Assembly: GCA_016203175.1 (NCBI GenBank)
Contig: JACQNH010000076.1
Coordinates: forward strand, 1 to 8,746
Length of the DNA: 8,746 nt
Source of the DNA: Candidatus Woesearchaeota archaeon
GTDB lineage: Archaea > Nanobdellota > Nanobdellia > SCGC-AAA011-G17 > JACQNH01
Reading direction: 5' to 3'
This document shows positions 5,457 to 8,746 of this stretch, piece after piece. Position 1 is the stretch's first letter, and the number at the start of each line of letters is the position of its first letter. The notes below the pieces were generated by a model. It saw only the letters and a program-made list of their open reading frames with translations, made no database searches and had not been told where the DNA came from. The position numbers and the translations under genes are program-made.

Positions 5457-5675
5457 CTAAAGATGAATTTTATTCGACCCATAATTTTCTGCTTCATCAT
5501 CATTATTGGGGCAAGACTTGTCTGAGCTTTGCGAGAGAACTTTAGTTCCTTCGCTTTGCGAAGTTAAAGAATTGATTTTGTCTAAGATAATTTTTCCTTG
5601 AGTATAATCAATCCTTGTAACTTCTATTTCAAATATGCTGTCACAGCATGGACACCTTATCCTTTGTCCTATCAT
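5457..5675 (-). CDS. Small protein with CPCC knuckle and disordered tail
   Basis: ATG 5675 follows GAGGAG ten bases upstream. The 72-residue product starts MIGQRIRCPCCDSIFEIEV, one half of a zinc ribbon; a complete second CxxC pair is missing (only C55 later). From about residue 36 the sequence is Ser/Asp/Asn-rich and low-complexity (SQSEGTKVLSQSSDK...). This tail is encoded by DNA with a strong hairpin (5540-5569) and the octamer CTTTGCGA twice. The fold may therefore be a dimeric or degenerate zinc ribbon. Confidence 0.6.
   Translation of the reverse strand: MIGQRIRCPCCDSIFEIEVTRIDYTQGKIILDKINSLTSQSEGTKVLSQSSDKSCPNNDDEAENYGSNKIHL
5540..5569. repeat. Hairpin inside the tail of the 5457-5675 gene
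   Basis: CTTCGC-TTT-GCGAAG (5549-5563) is a perfect six-base-pair hairpin, extended by CTTTA (5540-5544) with TAAAG (5565-5569). CTTTGCGA also occurs as a direct repeat at 5527 and 5554. It is the same kind of insert as in the 3' arms of the bracketed units, although no matching outer arms were found for this gene. Confidence 0.7.
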
Positions 5676-5706
5676 ATCTCATCATCTCCTCTATTTTTTT
5701 TTAATC

Positions 5707-5886
5707 CTATTTTAACAGCCGATTGAGTAATTCTTTAACAGCTTCTTCTAAAGAGTTAATACAATCTTTACAAGCGATACTTAACCGATGCTGAGAATGT
5801 AATATAAAATAAATTCTGTCATCATCTACACTATATACACTCCCACATTTTCCTTTGAATATTTTATCCCCCATTTCTTGGTCCAT
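5707..5886 (-). CDS. 59-residue protein, unknown
   Basis: ATG 5886 follows GGAGAAAGGAAA, an SD-like purine run. The product (MDQEMGDKIFKGKCGSVYSVDDDRIYFILH...) has a beta-hairpin-like first half and a helical second half with a CKDC knuckle and a leucine-rich end (LEEAVKELLNRLLK). A third cysteine (C14) and nearby His could complete a metal site. It lies between a large palindrome and the CPCC-knuckle gene. I do not recognise the family. Confidence 0.55.
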   Translation of the reverse strand: MDQEMGDKIFKGKCGSVYSVDDDRIYFILHSQHRLSIACKDCINSLEEAVKELLNRLLK

Positions 5887-5903
5887 TTTCCTTTCTCCGA
5901 GCT

Positions 5904-5960
5904 GAAGCCCAAATTGATTATAACTATTTATAATCAGTCCTTAGACGTAATTTGGGCTTC
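5904..5960. repeat. Inter-gene palindrome with inner hairpins
   Basis: GAAGCCCAAATT (5904-5915) pairs perfectly with AATTTGGGCTTC (5949-5960). Inside, TGATTATAA-CTAT-TTATAATCA (5915-5936) is a perfect nine-base-pair hairpin and GTC-CTTA-GAC (5937-5946) a small second one. The palindrome covers the last ten codons and stop of the 5934-6128 gene. Confidence 0.9.
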
Positions 5961-6128
5961 GGTTTTGTTATATTCATTCCATAGTTCACTTTTTAAGTCT
6001 ATAACTACTTGGTCATTAAATTTATCAAAAGTAAGTCTAAGAGAGTATGTCCCTTCCGAAGCCATTTCAATTAATCTCTCGATTTCTATGCATTTTTTTC
6101 TTATTTCTTCTAATGATTCTTTATTCAT
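5934..6128 (-). CDS. 64-residue helical protein, unknown
   Basis: ATG 6128 has GGGAGG at SD distance and overlaps the previous stop (ATGA); the upstream TTG in frame lies within that SD. The product starts with a charged helix (MNKESLEEIRKKCIEIERLIEMAS), then a strand-like part (TYSLRLTFDKFNDQVVIDL) and ends TEAQITSKD, the last residues being encoded by a palindrome. It resembles small viral or plasmid proteins of unknown role. Confidence 0.6.
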   Translation of the reverse strand: MNKESLEEIRKKCIEIERLIEMASEGTYSLRLTFDKFNDQVVIDLKSELWNEYNKTEAQITSKD

Positions 6129-6241
6129 TTTATTTCCTCCCAATCAGTTTTAAAAAAACCCAATCTTTGTTCTATTATTTTATTATTTATTCCATCAAAC
6201 TCAATTACATTTCCAAAATTATCCTTAAATTTTTTTATCAT
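6125..6241 (-). CDS. 38-residue protein, unknown
   Basis: ATG 6241 with GAGGGTTGGG upstream encodes MIKKFKDNFGNVIEFDGINNKIIEQRLGFFKTDWEEIK, which ends in ATGA overlapping the next start. The composition looks protein-like (aromatics, mixed charge), and the coupling to the next gene supports translation. No family is recognised. Confidence 0.5.
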   Translation of the reverse strand: MIKKFKDNFGNVIEFDGINNKIIEQRLGFFKTDWEEIK

Positions 6242-6257
6242 TTTCCCAACCCTCTGT

Positions 6258-6554
6258 CTACTTTCCCCTGATACTTCTTCTCTTCCCATTTGTATTCAGC
6301 TCCTCCGAAGGAGTTGAAAGGTGGCGTTGCTTTATTTTCCCCATTAATCCTTCGAACTCTTTTATATTTGAAATAAACATAGTATCTGAATTAAGTAAAC
6401 ATTCCTTTTCTATATCATCAAACACTTCTTTCTTTGCTTCAAAGATTATAGTTTGAACATCTTCATCATATGTGTTATACAAAGCTGAACTTTCATATTT
6501 CTGTGTTGAATAATGTTTTTCATAAACTTCTTTTGCTATATTTTTTTTCATCAT
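6258..6554 (-). CDS. Helical protein with VFxDIEKE / IKQRxLST module
   Basis: Two adjacent ATGs follow GAAAGGTGGCTA; the second (6551) has the better SD spacing. The 98-residue protein has an aromatic, polar N terminus and no zinc ribbon. It then has EAKKEVFDDIEKE (39-51) and IKQRHLST (74-81), which match the 3174-3413 protein, and a Ser/Asn/basic tail (PSEELNTNGKRRSIRGK) that contains a CTCC-GAA-GGAG hairpin at DNA level. The two genes are partial paralogues with different N termini, suggesting module swapping. The function is unknown. Confidence 0.7.
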   Translation of the reverse strand: MMKKNIAKEVYEKHYSTQKYESSALYNTYDEDVQTIIFEAKKEVFDDIEKECLLNSDTMFISNIKEFEGLMGKIKQRHLSTPSEELNTNGKRRSIRGK

Positions 6555-6568
6555 TAGCCACCTTTCAA
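6300..6568. repeat. Inverted-repeat arms of the 6258-6554 gene
   Basis: TTGAAAGGTGGC (6314-6325, inside the 3' end of the gene) is the exact reverse complement of GCCACCTTTCAA (6557-6568), which contains the SD. Next to the 3' arm lies the hairpin CTCC-GAA-GGAG (6303-6313). The 3' end of the message can therefore pair with its own SD. Confidence 0.75.
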
Positions 6569-6593
6569 AGTTTTAATTGGATATAATATAGTT

Positions 6594-6658
6594 GCAGTTT
6601 TTAGACGGAACTGCCTAACCTTTTGTTATAGATAGCAGTTCTGTTTTAAAACTGCTAT
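6594..6658. repeat. Double hairpin with shared GCAGTT arms
   Basis: ATAGCAGTT (6632-6640) pairs with AACTGCTAT (6650-6658), and GCAGTT (6594-6599) pairs with AACTGC (6609-6614). All four half-sites share the hexamer, so alternative pairings are possible. The element fills the gap between the two-helix membrane gene and the VFxDIEKE gene and contains no ORF. Confidence 0.8.
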
Positions 6659-6927
6659 TAAACAAATGTGGCTAAATCACTTCATACCATACATCTCTTA
6701 ATTTACCATCACCATATTCAACCTTCTGAAAGTTGTAAGCAATACAAACCAATAAAACAATACCAATAATCATACTTATAAAAAACTTAGATATATGTTC
6801 ATAGGCAATAATCAATATAAATAAAAAGAATGATAATACAATTCCTAAAAACAAGTATGATAGTTTTTTAAAGTTCCATTCAACAACTTTCCGAAACTTC
6901 TTTTTTGATTTAGTCATTTTGTTTAAT
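6657..6927. repeat. Inverted-repeat arms bracketing the two-helix membrane gene
   Basis: Left, plus strand: ATTAAACAAATG (6657-6668) and CTAAATCA (6672-6679). Right (6906-6927), reverse complement: ATTAAACAAAATG, one A, CTAAATCA. The right arm includes the start codon and the next three codons; the left arm covers the stop. Apart from one A and a few spacer bases the arms are identical. Confidence 0.85.
6672..6917 (-). CDS. Two-helix membrane protein
   Basis: The 81-residue product has a basic N terminus (MTKSKKKFRKVVEWNFKK) and two hydrophobic helices separated by a short polar turn (YEHISK): about residues 21-39 and 45-60. A polar tail (KVEYGDGKLRDVWYEVI) follows. Both ends would be cytoplasmic. 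There is no SD, and the start codon lies within the right inverted-repeat arm. The overall shape resembles small holin-like or membrane-anchor proteins, but nothing here proves a lysis role. Confidence 0.65.
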   Translation of the reverse strand: MTKSKKKFRKVVEWNFKKLSYLFLGIVLSFFLFILIIAYEHISKFFISMIIGIVLLVCIAYNFQKVEYGDGKLRDVWYEVI

Positions 6928-6929
6928 GC

Positions 6930-6970
6930 TTTTGGTTATAACACATGTTTTAATGGCGTTATAACCAAAA
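6930..6970. repeat. Perfect 13-base-pair inter-gene palindrome
   Basis: TTTTGGTTATAAC (6930-6942) pairs without mismatch with GTTATAACCAAAA (6958-6970) around a 15-base loop. It abuts the arms of both neighbouring units (6927 and 6970). GTTATAAC is itself self-complementary. Confidence 0.9.
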
Positions 6971-6982
6971 TTATGCATGGGC

Positions 6983-7016
6983 GATAGCTCCTTGAGTTAA
7001 AAAAACTCGGACTATC
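6983..7016. repeat. Hairpin directly after the 7017-7181 stop codon
   Basis: GATAG (6983-6987) pairs with CTATC (7012-7016), and GAGTT (6994-6998) with AACTC (7004-7008). The loop holds an A/T run, so on the minus strand it reads GAGTT-TTTTT-AACTC. It could stabilise or end the transcript. Confidence 0.6.
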
Positions 7017-7181
7017 TTATTTTGATTTACTAAATGGGGTAGTTGTTGATTTTGGGACATAATAATATCCACTTGTTCTTGCTTGTAAAAATCCTCTTGA
7101 TTTGGGTATCCATACCTTTTTTAGTGGTTCTCTCCAAAAATCAATCGCATCTTTCCTTTTTTTAAATAATGGATAACTCAT
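7017..7181 (-). CDS. 54-residue basic protein, unknown
   Basis: ATG 7181 is preceded by ATGGAGGATTG, the strongest SD in the cluster. The product (MSYPLFKKRKDAIDFWREPLKKVWIPKSRG...) is rich in Lys, Arg, Trp and Tyr and ends in a Ser/Thr/Lys tail. A basic, aromatic protein of this size could bind nucleic acid, but there is no recognisable motif. It lies inside the arms at 6970 and 7218. Confidence 0.6.
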   Translation of the reverse strand: MSYPLFKKRKDAIDFWREPLKKVWIPKSRGFLQARTSGYYYVPKSTTTPFSKSK

Positions 7182-7222
7182 TTTATCAATCCTCCATGTT
7201 TTTTTAATTACGCATAATGTCT

Positions 7223-7273
7223 AAGGCTAAATTCCCAGAGGGAAAGTAGCCGAAGGCTATTGAATTTAGCCTT
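7223..7273. repeat. Inter-gene palindrome with two inner hairpins (three-way junction)
   Basis: AAGGCTAAATTC (7223-7234) pairs perfectly with GAATTTAGCCTT (7262-7273). Inside are TTCCC-AGA-GGGAA (7232-7244, sharing the last bases of the outer stem) and TAGCC-GAA-GGCTA (7247-7259). The right half contains the stop codon of the 7266-7484 gene. Confidence 0.9.
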
Positions 7274-7484
7274 TATTATCGGCTGTGGAGTTCAATTCCT
7301 TCAGTTTTTTAAGTATCTCTTCTACCTGTTGTTCAGTATGGTCTTGAGCATTAGGAGCATGATAAACCCATTCTTTCTCTCCTATATTCTCATATTCTTT
7401 TAATTCAAAAATCATGCGTTCAGTAGTAACATCTTTCCTCAAGACTTCTTTCCTTACTTCAAAAACCCTTATTGTTTCTTCCAT
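7266..7484 (-). CDS. 72-residue soluble protein, unknown
   Basis: ATG 7484 follows ATGGAGTTGATTTATA, with GGAG as a distant SD inside the right arm. The product is acidic and mixed alpha/beta: strands at the start (TIRVFEVRKEVLRKD), a middle segment (RMIFELKEYENIGEKEWVYHAP), a helix (TEQQVEEILKKLKEL) and a short polar tail (NSTADNKG) encoded by the left arm. There is no recognised family. Confidence 0.65.
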   Translation of the reverse strand: MEETIRVFEVRKEVLRKDVTTERMIFELKEYENIGEKEWVYHAPNAQDHTEQQVEEILKKLKELNSTADNKG

Positions 7485-7510
7485 TATAAATCAACTCCAT
7501 TGCCGATAAT
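7275..7510. repeat. Inverted-repeat arms bracketing the 7266-7484 gene
   Basis: ATTATCGGCTGTGGAGTTCA (7275-7294) matches the reverse complement of 7491-7510, ATTATCGGCAATGGAGTTGA, at 17 of 20 positions without gaps. The right arm contains the SD; the left arm encodes the protein tail. The outer ATTATnG(G/C) start resembles that of the 6970 and 4356 units. Confidence 0.85.
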
Positions 7511-7530
7511 GTATAGTTTTTGTTTGTATG

Positions 7531-7597
7531 AGCCTAAACTTCGTTATGGATAGCGAATATAAATAAAAACGCTAATTATGTTCCTTCGTTAGAGGCT
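7531..7597. repeat. Imperfect inter-gene palindrome
   Basis: AGCCT (7531-7535) pairs with AGGCT (7593-7597), AAC with GTT, and TAGCG (7551-7555) with CGCTA (7570-7574). CTTCGTTA occurs twice as a direct repeat (7539 and 7584). It is less regular than the others but in the same position between two genes. Confidence 0.55.
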
Positions 7598-7841
7598 AAA
7601 TTAAGCCCCCGTATTGTTTATTATATCTTTAATTTTATTTAATGAATCTGCAAACTCTATTGGTCTATTTTCTGTATTATGAATTATTTTCTTTATTTTA
7701 ACAATCTTTTCTTCTGATTCTGCGTTTTCATTATAGATAAGATTAATCTCTTCGGTTATTCCTTTTATAGAATCTCTTATTTTATTTATTCTGTTTCTTA
7801 ATTGTTTATCTTCCATCTTTTTTTCCTCGTTAGGGGGATTA
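7582..7841. repeat. Direct CGTTAGRGG repeat and GGGGG arms around the coiled-coil gene
   Basis: CTTCGTTAGAGG (7584-7595) and CCTCGTTAGGGG (about 7825-7836) are direct repeats on either side of the gene; a third copy, CCTCGTTAGAGG, is at 3997. In addition TAAGCCCCC (7602-7610) is the near reverse complement of GGGGGATTA (7833-7841). The 7825-7841 copy sits just behind the recombinase gene, where an insertion site would be expected. Confidence 0.5.
7601..7816 (-). CDS. Small coiled-coil protein
   Basis: ATG 7816 is preceded by ACGAGGAAAAAAAG (GAGG as SD) 25 bases after the recombinase stop, so the two are likely co-transcribed. The 71-residue product is almost all helix, with heptad-like Ile/Leu spacing (LRNRINKIRDSIKGITEEINLIY, KIVKIKKIIHN, LNKIKDIINN), so it probably forms a dimeric or trimeric coiled coil. 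As the first gene behind the recombinase it could be a partner or simply the newest cassette. Confidence 0.65.
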   Translation of the reverse strand: MEDKQLRNRINKIRDSIKGITEEINLIYNENAESEEKIVKIKKIIHNTENRPIEFADSLNKIKDIINNTGA

Positions 7842-8501
7842 TTAAGTATAATTTAATTGTTTATTATTAACTATATTTAATCCTCTTTTTTGTTTCGCAT
7901 GTGATTCCATTTCATCCAAACTTAAAGTCCCATATTCATTAAAAGTTGTTTCTATATTAGTATGTCTCAAATAATTTTGTATAAATTCACCATTAAAACC
8001 AAAACTTTTTAAATGTCTTGCTAAACTATGTCTTAATAAATGTGGATTAATTTTTCTTCCGATTTCCCCAGATATATTATATCTTGTATGAAAATTTATA
8101 TTTTGTCTATTTGGATGTTTTAATTTCGCTAGTGAAGCTGTTTCATGAAAAATTTGATTTATTCTACTAACATTTAATGGTTTTTTCCCATCATTTGAAA
8201 ATAAATAACCATCTCTTCTTTTAATAAATTGAAGAAAAAATTTTAAATCATTTAGATATATAGGGAAAACACTTCCTACAGGAATTTCAGAATACTTTTG
8301 ATTTTTCCCTATTACTTTTAATCTTCCTCTTTCAAAATCAATATCTTCTCCTCTTATTTTAGCAATTTCGAATCTTCTTAAGGCTGGAAAGTATGCACTT
8401 TCTATTATTAATTTATCTCTCAGATTTTTACTTGCATTGATAAGTTGTTCAACTTCTTGTTCCGATAGTGTAAATTGAGAATTTTTAAATTGGGGTTTCA
8501 T
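7842..8501 (-). CDS. Tyrosine recombinase (XerA/integrase-like), catalytic domain only
   Basis: This protein would cut and rejoin DNA at specific sites through a 3'-phosphotyrosine intermediate. The full catalytic set is visible: R42 (ALRRFEI), K66 (VIGK, 24 residues on as in XerD), H154 and R157 (HLLRHS), H180 (LRHTNIETT) and the nucleophile Y190 (NEYGT). At 219 residues it lacks the usual N-terminal core-binding (SAM-like) domain: the catalytic fold starts by about residue 11 (TLSEQEVEQL). A segment of about 20 residues (126-147) is inserted before the HLLRH box compared with XerA/XerD. That differs in place, as far as I can judge, from the IntI-specific insert. The start overlaps the stop of an upstream Cys-rich gene (ATGA). 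It heads the array of small genes, so it may act on their repeats. Confidence 0.9.
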   Translation of the reverse strand: MKPQFKNSQFTLSEQEVEQLINASKNLRDKLIIESAYFPALRRFEIAKIRGEDIDFERGRLKVIGKNQKYSEIPVGSVFPIYLNDLKFFLQFIKRRDGYLFSNDGKKPLNVSRINQIFHETASLAKLKHPNRQNINFHTRYNISGEIGRKINPHLLRHSLARHLKSFGFNGEFIQNYLRHTNIETTFNEYGTLSLDEMESHAKQKRGLNIVNNKQLNYT

Positions 8502-8659
8502 TTTTTTTTAAAACTACATCTCCATTTTCCTGCACATAAACCTTTTGTTGGGTTATCATAATACATATATATGCATCTATCTAAACTTCCTGAATAATTA
8601 CAATCTTTTCTATCAGGAAATCTACAATTTTCATTACTTGCTAATTTTGGATAAGGCAT
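8498..8659 (-). CDS. Cysteine-rich small protein coupled to the recombinase
   Basis: ATG 8659 opens 53 codons (MPYPKLASNENCRFPDRKDC...) that end in TGA overlapping the recombinase start. Five cysteines (12, 20, 29, 42, 48) with several basic and aromatic residues suggest a small metal- or disulfide-braced domain with a basic end (GKWRCSFKKK). Because the recombinase has no DNA-recognition arm domain, this coupled protein could be a DNA-binding partner; that is inference. No SD is present, which fits a leaderless start. Confidence 0.6.
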   Translation of the reverse strand: MPYPKLASNENCRFPDRKDCNYSGSLDRCIYMYYDNPTKGLCAGKWRCSFKKK

Positions 8660-8671
8660 TTTTAAAATTAA

Positions 8672-8684
8672 ATATTTTATAAAA
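8672..8684 (-). promoter_or_regulatory. Likely TATA box for the recombinase operon
   Basis: On the minus strand TTTATAAAATATT lies about 13-25 bases before the ATG at 8659, with no SD between. This fits an archaeal promoter giving a leaderless message. It could drive the recombinase and much of the small-gene array. The flanks are very AT-rich, so the call is moderate. Confidence 0.4.
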
Positions 8685-8746
8685 TGTATTTAACATTTTT
8701 TTGATTTCAATACTAAATTTCTATTTTTTTTTTTAAAATAATTAAA

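Larger units (their letters stand above)
6970..7218. repeat. Inverted-repeat arms bracketing the 7017-7181 gene
   Basis: Left: ATTATGC (6970-6976), 20 bases, then TTAAAAAAAC (6997-7006) and nnGGA. Right (7193-7218), reverse complement: ATTATGC, four bases, TTAAAAAAAC, nnGGA. The extra left sequence forms part of the hairpin GATAG/CTATC (6983-7016) with inner GAGTT/AACTC. The right arm runs into the SD. Confidence 0.75.

Noticed and set aside
5878..6271. Two plus-strand ORFs of 91 and 74 residues
   Set aside because: Both are antisense shadows of the minus-strand genes at 5934-6241 and are hydrophobic only because those genes are A-rich on the coding strand.
6594..6658. Canonical integron attC site (GCCTAAC is present at 6613-6619)
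   Set aside because: The heptamer matches the attC core, but no matching GTTRRRY partner lies at the right place, and the other palindromes have no shared end consensus. I keep only the analogy to integron cassettes.
3500..7850. CRISPR array
   Set aside because: The palindromes differ in sequence from each other and are spaced by coding genes; there are no repeated identical units or cas genes.
1..8746. Genome-wide reassignment of TGA to Trp or Gly
   Set aside because: Several genes end in TGA that overlaps the next ATG, and reading through some of them (5298, 8498) would run far into another gene's wrong frame. TGG is used normally.
7842..8746. tRNA gene as the integration site of the recombinase
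   Set aside because: No cloverleaf or tRNA 3' end was seen near the recombinase on either strand within the window.
1..8746. Circular element (matching ends)
   Set aside because: The first and last bases show no overlap, and the fibre-like gene is cut at the left edge.

Overview
The window looks like accessory DNA of an uncultivated, AT-rich prokaryote, most likely a DPANN-type archaeon or one of its mobile elements. Four things suggest this. Some starts have a TATA-like box about 20-27 bases upstream and no Shine-Dalgarno (SD) sequence. The tyrosine recombinase is XerA-like and compact. There is a short YdjM/DUF457-type membrane hydrolase. The first gene fragment carries GIGTTSP repeats of a kind found in surface or tail-fibre-like proteins. 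The assignment is an inference: no rRNA, tRNA or ribosomal gene is present, and one bacterial-style lipobox is seen.

Plus-strand part (1-2865). The 3' end of a repeat-containing surface or fibre-like protein is followed by three tightly packed secreted or membrane proteins (371-1933). The last of these is rich in cysteine. Then come a zinc-ribbon gene interrupted by an in-frame TGA, two small unknown ORFs and the membrane hydrolase. This part ends convergently against the minus-strand cluster.

Minus-strand part (8659 down to 2888). A cysteine-rich 53-residue protein overlaps (ATGA) a catalytic-domain-only tyrosine recombinase. Behind it, in the same orientation, lie about 18 very small genes. 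They encode zinc ribbons, coiled coils, one- or two-helix membrane proteins, a lipoprotein and unknowns. None encodes replication, capsid or defence functions that I can recognise. Several were found only by reading short frames (49, 48, 19, 23, 48, 59, 38, 54 and 53 residues).

The most unusual feature is the architecture of this minus-strand cluster. Many of the small genes are bracketed by their own private inverted repeat. One arm lies at the ribosome-binding site or start codon and the other at the end of the coding sequence. The 3' arm is usually interrupted by one or two small GC-rich hairpins. Between consecutive bracketed genes lies a further, unrelated palindrome, often a three-way-junction type with two inner hairpins. 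Arms and palindromes abut almost without a gap, so a single strand of this DNA (or the transcript) could fold into alternating gene loops and hairpins. With the recombinase at the head, this resembles an integron-like or cassette-like array, but the palindromes share no end consensus that I can see and do not match canonical attC. I regard it as the best candidate for an undescribed system here.
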